NCBI GenBank assembly: GCA_947493255.1 | Contig: CANLQK010000008.1 | Coordinates: 102,547-166,546 of the forward strand | Origin: an uncultured Paracoccaceae bacterium | GTDB taxonomy: Bacteria > Pseudomonadota > Alphaproteobacteria > Rhodobacterales > Rhodobacteraceae | Length of the DNA stretch: 64,000 bases | Direction: 5' to 3' | Part shown: positions 8,788 through 16,043 of the stretch, piece by piece | Layout: each line of letters starts with the position of its first letter | How positions within the stretch are numbered: position 1 is the stretch's first letter | Program-made: the position numbers and the translations under genes | The notes under the pieces: generated by a model | The model's database searches: none | The model's input: the letters and a program-made list of their open reading frames with translations, nothing else | Told to the model about the DNA's origin: nothing

Positions 8788-8804
8788 TGAATGAACCTTT
8801 AACC
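8788..8804 (-). promoter_or_regulatory. Degenerate CtrA-like site upstream of fliG
   Basis: Read on the plus strand the site is TGAA-N7-TTAACC, one base from the CtrA consensus TTAA-N7-TTAA. It lies about 46 bases upstream of the fliG-like start. CtrA controls motility genes in Rhodobacterales, which makes the site plausible, but a single 8-base match is weak evidence. Confidence 0.4.
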
Positions 8805-8890
8805 AAGCACCATAGAAGCATAATCGAATCAAATTTCAGCGAGAATGCAGGTCCGGATACTGGTACGTGCGATCAACTTTGGGTTTACCT

Positions 8891-9379
8891 TTAAGACGGG
8901 TGGGTCATTTCCACGGATAAGCGGTGAAGCTCTGCCCTTAGATCTTCACTCATTCCGGTTTTTGACGCGGTAAGGTCGTGCAATTGCTGCACGTATTCAT
9001 TGAGTGTAGACAGTTCTTTATCAGTATATTCTCGATCGGGCCGGGCGAAGCCTGCGACGCTTCTGGTGTCGCCGGATTCCACGCCGACGGCGGCACCAAA
9101 CTTCATACCATACTCTGAACATTGCCCCATAATATCAAGTGTATCCAATGATTTCAGGTCAGACCAACGCGTCACACCTGTGTTTGCAAATGCCCATCCG
9201 ACAATAGGGTCTGACATGACATAGCCGCGCTCGGAATAAATTTCGTTCCATTTTCGCGGGTATGTTTGAAACTGAAGTTCTGATGTTGTCAGCCTTAGGT
9301 GAAATGCAATTGCAAAACCTGATGGCGCCATATCTTCAACGTTTTCCAACAATGAGGTGATGTTGCTGAAATCTGCCAT
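8891..9379 (-). CDS. AHL-binding-only LuxR-type protein lacking the HTH domain
   Basis: A 162-residue protein covering just the autoinducer-binding domain of LuxR-family regulators. Ligand-site positions are kept: the W and Y of KWNEIYSERG, the D of SDPIVGWAF, and the W of VTRWSDL. The frame stops after a short helical tail (LSVEMTHPS) where the DNA-binding domain should begin. It is 35-40% like the neighbouring full LuxR by eye. Truncated LuxR proteins such as TrlR and QseM act as anti-activators in rhizobia, so a dampening role is a reasonable inference. The start is placed after AAGGAAAC. Confidence 0.8.
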   Translation of the reverse strand: MADFSNITSLLENVEDMAPSGFAIAFHLRLTTSELQFQTYPRKWNEIYSERGYVMSDPIVGWAFANTGVTRWSDLKSLDTLDIMGQCSEYGMKFGAAVGVESGDTRSVAGFARPDREYTDKELSTLNEYVQQLHDLTASKTGMSEDLRAELHRLSVEMTHPS

Positions 9380-9525
9380 ATCGTTTCCTTGCACTCGCTT
9401 TGTGGTTGCTTAATGATCGTAAGAACGTCTAATTAATCAATGTATTGTTTGAAATAAGTGGTAAGCGGTTTGGTAACTAAAAGACAGTATCGAAATTGGG
9501 TCTTGAGGGGCCGAGAGGGCACTGT

Positions 9526-10134
9526 GTGGTAGTTCTTGAAAATCCAAGCGACGTTAAAGCAATCTCTGGATCGGGATACTACATCGCGTTGCGAGTTGGT
9601 TTTGCATTTCCGCTTGAGGAAGTGAACGAGCTCCCTTCTACATGGGTCAATCATTACACCAAATTGCGGTTTATGTTACAGGATCCTGTCATCCGATGGA
9701 TCTATAGTAATACCGGCACCGTACGGTGGAGCGAAATTGAGATCGAAGATCCATTGCGGGTTTTGGACCAAGCACAAACTTTTGGTTTGCGGTATGGTGT
9801 TGCTGTATCGTGCTTCGATGAAAACTCTGACGGGCAGCGATCTTTTGGGCATTTTGCACGTTCGGACCGCGAATTCGAGGCAGACGAAGTCGCTGCTCTT
9901 TACGCCTACATCCTGAGGCTTCATCGCGAGAAAGCCCCACCAACGAATCTGACGGATGCGGAGCTAGAGGCGCTGGCAATGGTAAAGGATGGCATGCGCT
10001 TAAAACAAATCGCCCATGAACTGGGAGTGTCGGAAGGCGCGGTTAAACAACGTTTGAAGAATGCCAAGACCAAGTTGGGCGCCCAGACATCTGCACAAGC
10101 TGCTGCAATGGTTAGAGATTTCGGTTTGGTCTGA
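9526..10134 (+). CDS. LuxR-family AHL-responsive transcriptional regulator
   Basis: A 202-residue regulator. The N-terminal autoinducer-binding domain has WVNHYTKLRF, QDPVIRWIY and TVRWSEI. The C-terminal HTH is LTDAELEALAMV to the end, with IAHELGVSEGAVKQRL and KLGAQT. A GTG start (GAGAGGG six bases upstream) is preferred to the TTG 30 bp earlier. It is divergent from the AHL-binding-only protein and directly upstream of the AHL synthase, so it is the likely cognate receptor. Confidence 0.87.
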   Translation: MVVLENPSDVKAISGSGYYIALRVGFAFPLEEVNELPSTWVNHYTKLRFMLQDPVIRWIYSNTGTVRWSEIEIEDPLRVLDQAQTFGLRYGVAVSCFDENSDGQRSFGHFARSDREFEADEVAALYAYILRLHREKAPPTNLTDAELEALAMVKDGMRLKQIAHELGVSEGAVKQRLKNAKTKLGAQTSAQAAAMVRDFGLV

Positions 10135-10148
10135 AGCCTTTGAATTTG

Positions 10149-10163
10149 TTAATAAAAGGTTAA
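10149..10163 (+). promoter_or_regulatory. CtrA-like site upstream of the AHL synthase gene
   Basis: TTAA-N7-TTAA exactly (TTAATAAAAGGTTAA), about 100 bases before the AHL synthase start and just after the luxR stop. CtrA and AHL signalling are known to be linked in Dinoroseobacter shibae. Direct binding here is an inference from the motif. Confidence 0.5.
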
Positions 10164-10238
10164 GTTCTCCGCCGTGGTCCGTTAAAACAGGTATGAAAAC
10201 TTTTAGGTTAACAAGTCTTAAGGTTCGGGGCTAAATGG

Positions 10239-10257
10239 ACTCTCCATATAGGAGAGT
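10239..10257 (+). promoter_or_regulatory. Hairpin masking the Shine-Dalgarno of the AHL synthase gene
   Basis: A perfect inverted repeat ACTCTCC-ATATA-GGAGAGT. The right arm is the Shine-Dalgarno (GGAG seven bases before the ATG at 10262), so the RNA hairpin would hide the ribosome site. As DNA it could equally be a 19-bp operator overlapping the leader. Confidence 0.6.
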
Positions 10258-10261
10258 ATCT

Positions 10262-10876
10262 ATGAAAAACATCACCTTTGAATTGTCGAACGTACACCAA
10301 CATGGTTCGGCCTTCTTCGACTACCTCGCCCTTCGTAAGCAGTTTTTTGTCGACACATTGCATTGGAAAATTCCACACAACGCAGATGTGGAAATGGACC
10401 AATACGACAACCCAATGGCCCGCTATTCATTGATTTTGGATGACGACGGACGTGTATTGGCTGGTGCACGAGCAATGTCTACGTCGTCAAGATGGGGTGA
10501 CCACACCTACATGTTGAAGGACGCCATGTCGGGAAAATTGGAAACGATTCCGGATAACTTAATCAATGATGTCATTGAGACACCTAAAGTTTGGGAATGC
10601 ACCCGTTTGGTTATTTCACCAGATGTGCGGTCGATGCGGGTTCGGACCCAATGTTTGGATCTGATCGTCGAAGGGTTGATTGATATGGCAAATAAGGAAG
10701 GCGCGGATACGCTGATTTCTTTGTCAAACCTATGGCTCTTACGCGCATTAAAACGGCTGGGGTACGGTGCCGAACTAATGGGTGAACCTTACCAGAATGA
10801 CGATGATGGCCATAAGTATGCAGTGATGGCAATTGCCGCTCGTCATAAGATGATTGTCGAAAAGACAGCGGCCTGA
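10262..10876 (+). CDS. luxI: Acyl-homoserine-lactone synthase (LuxI family)
   Basis: A 204-residue LuxI-type synthase. Conserved residues visible are R and F in LRKQFFVD, W in LHWKIP, the two D in MDQYDNP, R in LAGARAM, and E and R in WECTRLVIS. It makes an acyl-homoserine lactone from S-adenosylmethionine and an acyl donor; chain length cannot be predicted. It lies 127 bp downstream of the luxR gene with its own CtrA-like site and the SD hairpin between them. It converges with purB. Confidence 0.92.
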   Translation: MKNITFELSNVHQHGSAFFDYLALRKQFFVDTLHWKIPHNADVEMDQYDNPMARYSLILDDDGRVLAGARAMSTSSRWGDHTYMLKDAMSGKLETIPDNLINDVIETPKVWECTRLVISPDVRSMRVRTQCLDLIVEGLIDMANKEGADTLISLSNLWLLRALKRLGYGAELMGEPYQNDDDGHKYAVMAIAARHKMIVEKTAA

Positions 10877-10894
10877 GACTACCTGCCTCTGAAA

Positions 10895-10921
10895 CCGTGG
10901 GCCAATTGGGGTGGCCCACGG
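10895..10921. terminator. Convergent hairpin between luxI and purB
   Basis: CCGTGGGCC and GGCCCACGG pair around a 9-base loop between two convergent genes. T-rich bases follow on both strands but no long T run, so it may act in both directions with moderate strength. Confidence 0.6.
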
Positions 10922-10938
10922 AGGTCTTTGAAATCAAT

Positions 10939-12240
10939 TTAGCCAAACACGCGTTTGAAAATCGTGTCTACGTGTTTGGTGTGATAATCCATGTCGAATT
11001 TTTCGTTAATGCCATCGACGCCAAGCGCTGCGACGACTTCTTCGTCGGCAAGCAATTCTTCACGGAAATCAACGCGGTGTTCCCAGACTTTCAACGCATT
11101 GCGCTGAACCATGGAATACGCATCCTCGCGGGAAACGCCGGCCTGTGTGAGCGCCAGCAAAACGCGCTGGGACATCACCAACCCAGGGAATTTGTTCATG
11201 TTGTCGAGCATGTTTTCAGGGAAGATCAACATCTTATCGATCACACCTGTCAAACGGTTCAATGCGAAGTTGAGGGTGACTGTCGCGTCTGGGCCGATGC
11301 CGCGTTCCACGGAGGAGTGGGAAATATCGCGTTCGTGCCACAGCGCAACGTTTTCCATCGCGGGTACAACGGTCATGCGTACCAAACGGGCCAAGCCTGT
11401 CAGGTTTTCTGTCAGGATCGGGTTTTTCTTGTGCGGCATCGCAGAAGAACCCTTTTGACCCATTGAGAAAAACTCTGCGCCTTCAAGAACTTCGGTTCGC
11501 TGCATGTGACGGATTTCGATGACCACGTTCTCGATAGAGGAGGCGATCACGCCCAGCACCGCAAAGAACATCGCATGGCGGTCACGGGGGATGACTTGGG
11601 TGGAAATCGGCTCTGGCTTCAGGCCGAGCTTTTCGCAAACATGTTCTTCCACGGCTGGATCGACGTTGGCGAACGTACCGATCGCACCAGAAATTGCGCC
11701 GGTTGCGATTTCTTCGCGGGCGGCGATCATGCGGTCGCGGTTCCGGGACATTTCGGCGTAGAACCGTGCGAATGTCAGACCCATAGTTGTCGGTTCTGCG
11801 TGGATACCGTGGGAGCGGCCAACGCGGACTGTCATTTTGTGTTCCATTGCGCGTTTTTTCAACGCGGCCATCAGGTTTTCGATGTCTTTGATCAGGATGT
11901 CTGCGGCGCGGACCAACTGGACGTTCAAGCAGGTGTCCAACACGTCAGAGGATGTCATGCCTTGGTGCACGAAACGGGCCTCTTCGGACCCAACGTGTTC
12001 GGCAAGGTGCGTGAGGAATGCGATGACGTCGTGTTTGGTGACGGCTTCGATTTCGTCAATGCGGGCCACGTCGAATTCAACGTCTTTGGCTTTCCAGACG
12101 GCTTCGGCGTTTTCGCGCGGGATAACACCAAGGTCGGCCATCGCGTCACAGGCGTGTGCCTCGATTTCGTACCAGATGCGGAACTTGGTGGCTGGTTCCC
12201 AAATGTCGGTCATTTCGGGGCGTGCATAGCGAGGGATCAT
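10939..12240 (-). CDS. purB: Adenylosuccinate lyase
   Basis: A 433-residue enzyme of the fumarase/aspartase superfamily that releases fumarate in two steps of AMP and IMP synthesis. Signature regions are TSSDVLDTCLNVQL, the active-site histidine in VRVGRSHGIHAEPTT, and the mobile loop MGQKGSSAMPHKKNPILTE. The start MIPRYARPEMTDIW is the usual PurB opening, so the 23-residue upstream extension is dropped. Confidence 0.96.
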   Translation of the reverse strand: MIPRYARPEMTDIWEPATKFRIWYEIEAHACDAMADLGVIPRENAEAVWKAKDVEFDVARIDEIEAVTKHDVIAFLTHLAEHVGSEEARFVHQGMTSSDVLDTCLNVQLVRAADILIKDIENLMAALKKRAMEHKMTVRVGRSHGIHAEPTTMGLTFARFYAEMSRNRDRMIAAREEIATGAISGAIGTFANVDPAVEEHVCEKLGLKPEPISTQVIPRDRHAMFFAVLGVIASSIENVVIEIRHMQRTEVLEGAEFFSMGQKGSSAMPHKKNPILTENLTGLARLVRMTVVPAMENVALWHERDISHSSVERGIGPDATVTLNFALNRLTGVIDKMLIFPENMLDNMNKFPGLVMSQRVLLALTQAGVSREDAYSMVQRNALKVWEHRVDFREELLADEEVVAALGVDGINEKFDMDYHTKHVDTIFKRVFG

Positions 12241-12337
12241 TGGCAGATGGCCTTTTCGTGATGTGCAAAGTGTATGGGCTGCGTCATAAGGGGGACGACG
12301 TTGGGTCACAAGGCCGTCAGGGAGAGAGGGCGCTGAA

Positions 12338-12682
12338 ATGCGACGATTTGCAGTGGTATTTTCCGTAATTTCGGCTGTTTTACCCGTAAAGCTGGCCGCG
12401 GATGGGTTTGCGGTGATGGATGGCGCCCAGATAAAGGCTGCATTGACGGACCGAGCATTGGTTTACGGCGACGGTTCGACACAAGACTTTCGGGCGTCGG
12501 GGCGGACATTGTATAATGCAGGTCGTGACAGTTGGGGGTATTGGGCTGTGCGTGGTGATCAGTACTGCAGCCAATGGCCACCAGCAGATGGGTGGTATTG
12601 TTATGACATGGCGCGGAACGGCGATGTGATGCGATTTATTGCCGAGGATGGAAGCTATTCAGATGGAGTTTACATTCAGTGA
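12338..12682 (+). CDS. Small secreted protein of unknown function
   Basis: A 114-residue protein with a signal peptide (MRRFAVVFSVISAVLPVKLA) and a mature part rich in Trp, Tyr and Cys (GYWAVRGDQYCSQWPPADGWYCYDMA), which suggests a small disulfide-stabilised periplasmic domain. I do not recognise a characterised family, though the ALTDRALVYGDGSTQDFR pattern resembles small secreted proteins common in Rhodobacterales. Its stop overlaps the GTG of the next gene. Confidence 0.7.
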   Translation: MRRFAVVFSVISAVLPVKLAADGFAVMDGAQIKAALTDRALVYGDGSTQDFRASGRTLYNAGRDSWGYWAVRGDQYCSQWPPADGWYCYDMARNGDVMRFIAEDGSYSDGVYIQ

Positions 12683-13092
12683 CCCGCGGACTGGTTGATT
12701 TCTTAGGCCGTTACAAAGTTGTGCGGCACATTAAAGATGCGCGCGCGCAGTCTCAGAGTGCCTTTGAAGGCGAAGCCGAGATTGCAGGAAACCAAGACAG
12801 CGCCGTTTATGAAGAACGGGGCCAATTGATTTTGAATGATCAACGGTTCGAGGCGGAAAGGTCCTATTTGTGGCGTAGCGCACCGGACCAGATCGAGGTG
12901 TTGTTCGAAGACGGGCGCGCGTTTCATGATTTTGACCCGACATTGGGCGGTAAAGCGACGGAGCACTTGTGTGGTGCGGATTGGTATCGCGGCGGGTACG
13001 ATGTGTCGCAATGGCCGGTTTGGACAGTGACATGGGAGGTGGAGGGGCCACGAAAATTGTACCGATCTGTTACATCTTATAGCCCTTGTTAG
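12679..13092 (+). CDS. DUF6314 family protein
   Basis: A 137-residue cytosolic protein. VDFLGRYKVVRHIKD, GQLILNDQRFEAERSYLWR, HDFDPTLGGKATEHLCGADWYRGGYD and VTWEVEGPRKLY form the pattern of DUF6314, probably a lipocalin-like barrel of unknown function. The GTG start overlaps the previous stop, so the two genes are likely translated together although one product is secreted and the other is not. Confidence 0.72.
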   Translation: MTRGLVDFLGRYKVVRHIKDARAQSQSAFEGEAEIAGNQDSAVYEERGQLILNDQRFEAERSYLWRSAPDQIEVLFEDGRAFHDFDPTLGGKATEHLCGADWYRGGYDVSQWPVWTVTWEVEGPRKLYRSVTSYSPC

Positions 13093-13102
13093 CGTAAACT
13101 AC

Positions 13103-13119
13103 CTGCAATGCACTTGCAG
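13103..13119. promoter_or_regulatory. Inverted repeat upstream of bioY
   Basis: CTGCAA-TGCAC-TTGCAG lies about 60 bases before the bioY start and just after the preceding gene. It could be an operator. It does not match the BioR-type TTATMKATAA site I would expect for biotin control. Confidence 0.3.
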
Positions 13120-13178
13120 AAAAGGTGCCGCTGGGGCATTCAAGCGCCAACGTGATTTAATTAACGGGAGCCAAACAC

Positions 13179-13775
13179 ATGGCGTTAACAATGAATGATA
13201 CAGTATTAAGCGAGGCTTTCGGTGCGAATGAAGGATCGTCGCTGCGCGTGAAACAGGCGTTGTTGGTCATCGTCGGGATTGCCGCGTTGACAGCAATGGC
13301 GAAAATTCAGGTGTTCCTACCAGGGAACCCAGTGCCAATCACAATGGGCACGTTTGGTGTTTTGACAATCGGTGCAGCATACGGCGCACGTTTGGGCCTG
13401 GTTACGATCCTTGGCTATTTGGCGTTGGGTGCAATGGGCGCAACAGTGTTTGCGGGTGAGAAAGCTGGCCTGACATACATGATGGGCGGCACAGGTGGCT
13501 ATTTGGTTGGCTACGTGTTGGCAACGCTGGCGCTGGGTTTTGCGGCGCGCAAAGGCATGGACCGCAACGTTGGAATGATGGCGTTGGCGCTATTGGTCGG
13601 CAATGCGTTGATCTACGTCCCCGGTTTGCTGTGGTTGAACGGCTTTGCTGAAAGCTGGGCACAGACGCTGGAATGGGGCATTACACCTTTCCTTATCGGT
13701 GACGCGCTGAAATTGGTATTGGCCGCGCTGCTGATCCCTGCGGTCTGGAAGTTCGTGGGCAAAGCCCGCAGCTAA
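13179..13775 (+). CDS. bioY: Biotin transporter BioY
   Basis: A 198-residue membrane protein with about six helices and BioY landmarks: AKIQVFLPGNPVPITMGTFG near residue 42, GARLGLVTILGYLALGAMG, and GGTGGYLVGYVLA. BioY is the substrate-binding S component for biotin. No bioM or bioN is adjacent, so it works alone or with a shared ECF module. A Shine-Dalgarno GGGAG precedes the start, and a strong terminator follows. Confidence 0.93.
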   Translation: MALTMNDTVLSEAFGANEGSSLRVKQALLVIVGIAALTAMAKIQVFLPGNPVPITMGTFGVLTIGAAYGARLGLVTILGYLALGAMGATVFAGEKAGLTYMMGGTGGYLVGYVLATLALGFAARKGMDRNVGMMALALLVGNALIYVPGLLWLNGFAESWAQTLEWGITPFLIGDALKLVLAALLIPAVWKFVGKARS

Positions 13776-13799
13776 AACCGAAACAGGTTTAAAAATAGA

Positions 13800-13835
13800 G
13801 AGGCGCGGTGCTTAGGCACCGCGCCTCGTTTCATT
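13800..13835 (+). terminator. Rho-independent terminator after bioY
   Basis: GAGGCGCGGTGC and GCACCGCGCCTC form a 12-bp perfect stem around TTAG, followed by GTTTCATTTA. Confidence 0.85.
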
Positions 13836-13876
13836 TATAGGCCTAGTTTTGCGGCCGTGAGCCTATCGCCGACCCG

Positions 13877-15085
13877 TTAGGTTAGTTTGGTTTCGATGTG
13901 GTTGCTGCGTTCTAGCGTTTGATGAACGGGGCAGCGATCTGCGATTTCCAGAAGGCGATTACGCTGTGTTTCGTCGAGGTCGCCTTTTAGTGTGATCAAA
14001 CGGGTGAATTGGTCGATCTTGGTTTTGGTGTCAGTACCGGCATCTTGGCCATGCACCTTGTCGTGGGTGACGTCGACGCTGACGTGATCAAGGGGCCAAC
14101 CTTTGCGCCGCGCATACATGCGGATCGTCATTGAGGTACATGCACCAAGGCCGGCTGAGAGAAGGCCATAGGGTGTAAGGCCCTGATTAGTGCCGCCATA
14201 TGCTGCTGGTTCGTCCGCCAGAATGTGGTGCGGGCCAGATTGAACGTCTTGAAGAAATCCGTTTGGATCAGCCTCGGAAACACGCAGGATGCCTTCTGGC
14301 GTGCCAATTGGTGGCGCAGGTCGTTTTAGGTCGAGGTAGCGAGTTACCCATGATGCGATGACATCTGCCGCATATTCGGCGTCTTCGCCACGCGTCAACA
14401 GATGGTCTGCATCATCTAAGGTGACAAAGCTTTTGGGGTGTTTGGCGGCCATAAAGATATTCGATGCGTTATCGATAGATACAGTTTGGTCAAAGGGCGC
14501 ATGAAGCACCAGCAACGCCGAATGCAATTTCGCAATCGCGGTATCGAGCTCCTCTGTGGCGACGTCGTTCAGGAAATCGGATGAGATACGAAAAGGTCGG
14601 CCTGCGAGCGAAACCTCTGCGACACCGTCTCTTTGAATTTCGTCGATTTTTGAACCGAAGTTATGCGTTACATGCTGGGGATCATGGGGCGCGCCGATTG
14701 TGACGACGGCCTTGATGTTTTCCATTGTGCTTGCGGCCTTGAGAACGGCAGCACCCCCAAGAGAGTGACCAATAAGAAGCGTCGGGGTGAGGCCACGTTT
14801 ATCAAGTTCTGCACGGGCTGCATGTAAATCCTGCACATTGGTGGTGAATGTTGTGTTTTCAAATTCACCCATTGAATGGCCAAGGCCTGTGAAATCAAAG
14901 CGCAACACCGCGATGCCCATAGATGCCAGGCGCCCTGCAATTCGGCGTGCGGCTGGAATGTCTTTCGAACACGTAAAACAATGGGCAAATAGGGCGGTTG
15001 CCAGATGCGGGCCATCGGGCATATCGAGGCGTGCGGAAAGTTGGCCACCATCGTGGCCGGGAAATGTGAAACGAGTCATGGGCAT
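13877..15085 (-). CDS. Alpha/beta hydrolase-OsmC fusion protein
   Basis: A 402-residue two-domain protein. Residues 1-250 form an alpha/beta hydrolase with FAHCFTCSKDI, the nucleophile elbow LLIGHSLGGAAVL (Ser near 107) and a late acidic/His pair (DDADHLLT). Residues 265-402 form an OsmC/Ohr domain with GACTSMTIRMYARRKGWPL and the second cysteine in ADRCPVHQTLE, the redox pair used against organic peroxides. The fusion is a known architecture; its combined substrate is unknown. The start is the first of two ATGs downstream of AAAGGACA. Confidence 0.88.
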   Translation of the reverse strand: MPMTRFTFPGHDGGQLSARLDMPDGPHLATALFAHCFTCSKDIPAARRIAGRLASMGIAVLRFDFTGLGHSMGEFENTTFTTNVQDLHAARAELDKRGLTPTLLIGHSLGGAAVLKAASTMENIKAVVTIGAPHDPQHVTHNFGSKIDEIQRDGVAEVSLAGRPFRISSDFLNDVATEELDTAIAKLHSALLVLHAPFDQTVSIDNASNIFMAAKHPKSFVTLDDADHLLTRGEDAEYAADVIASWVTRYLDLKRPAPPIGTPEGILRVSEADPNGFLQDVQSGPHHILADEPAAYGGTNQGLTPYGLLSAGLGACTSMTIRMYARRKGWPLDHVSVDVTHDKVHGQDAGTDTKTKIDQFTRLITLKGDLDETQRNRLLEIADRCPVHQTLERSNHIETKLT

Positions 15086-15172
15086 GGAAAGTGTCCTTTT
15101 GTTGAGCCCAAAGTGGTGGTGGCTTCGTTTTGGTGCAAGGCGTGTGGCTGGTACGTCACGGGAAGGTGAAAG

Positions 15173-16039
15173 ATGTGGCAAGTGGTAGGGCGTGCGTTCG
15201 TCGTGTTGGCAGGTGCGGTGTTGGCGGCCAGTTTTGCGGGTGAAATGCACGGTTTAGGTGACAGTCTGGCTGTCTTTCGCCCAGTTCTAATATGCGGTGT
15301 GATTGCCTGTGGCGCTTTGGTGTGGCGCTGGCGCGGGGCGCAGATTTTGATGGCAGCCGCAGTTGTTCTTGCGGGTTTGCATGGGGTGGCAATCGTTGGA
15401 AAAACGACCCACGCCGGCCAAGCGGATGTGGTCGTCTATCAAAAGAACATGTTGTTTCGAGGGCACGACCGGTCGGAATTGATCGCCGATATCCGCTCTG
15501 TTGGGGCCGACATTGTGGCCTTGCAAGAAGTAAGCCGCGTGAACCAACCCATGTTGGACAGGTTGCGCGGAACTTACCCGCATCAATTGCTGTGTAACGG
15601 GCATGCTGTTGGTGCGGTGGCAATACTGTCGAAAACGCCGTTGGATGGGCAAGATTGTTCAAATCAGCACGGTTTTGCCCGAGCTGTGACAACGATTGAC
15701 GGGCAGCAAGTACAGGTGTTTGCGATCCATCTTCATTGGCCGTGGCCCTACGGGCAGCGCGACCATCTTCAGCGGATTTTGCAAAACATGGTACCGCTGG
15801 CAGGAGCGGAAACGATTGTTGCAGGTGATTTTAATATGGTTGCATCAGGGCGCCCAATTGCATGGGTTGAACGTGAACTTCTGGTGGAACGGGTCGGGGC
15901 GTTGGTCAAGACATTTGAATTATTCGGATACCCCATTGGGATCGACCATGTTTTGGCCTCTGGGCGCGGAGGCGATTTGGATGTGCGCCCCAAGGCGGGG
16001 TCTGATCATTACGGCGTTGTTGCGCAGATTTACTGGTAG
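15173..16039 (+). CDS. Membrane-anchored endonuclease/exonuclease/phosphatase-family protein
   Basis: A 288-residue protein. Two or three hydrophobic segments (about residues 5-75) precede an EEP domain with IVALQEVS (metal-binding Glu), FAIHLHWPWP, IVAGDFNM (catalytic D and N) and the terminal AGSDHYGVVAQI (D-H pair). The catalytic set looks complete and the domain is probably periplasmic. The substrate (nucleic acid, phospholipid or sugar phosphate) is not predictable. It is divergent from the hydrolase-OsmC gene and converges with dddP. Confidence 0.82.
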   Translation: MWQVVGRAFVVLAGAVLAASFAGEMHGLGDSLAVFRPVLICGVIACGALVWRWRGAQILMAAAVVLAGLHGVAIVGKTTHAGQADVVVYQKNMLFRGHDRSELIADIRSVGADIVALQEVSRVNQPMLDRLRGTYPHQLLCNGHAVGAVAILSKTPLDGQDCSNQHGFARAVTTIDGQQVQVFAIHLHWPWPYGQRDHLQRILQNMVPLAGAETIVAGDFNMVASGRPIAWVERELLVERVGALVKTFELFGYPIGIDHVLASGRGGDLDVRPKAGSDHYGVVAQIYW

Positions 16040-16043
16040 GGGC

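Noticed and set aside
10239..10257. Classical lux box
   Set aside because: Although palindromic and 19 bp, it does not resemble the usual ACCTGT-type lux box and lies at the ribosome site, so a leader hairpin explains it better; not fully excluded.
12338..13092. One gene split by frameshift (secreted protein and DUF6314)
   Set aside because: The first has a complete signal peptide and a natural end, the second matches its own family from its start; the GTG overlap is normal coupling.
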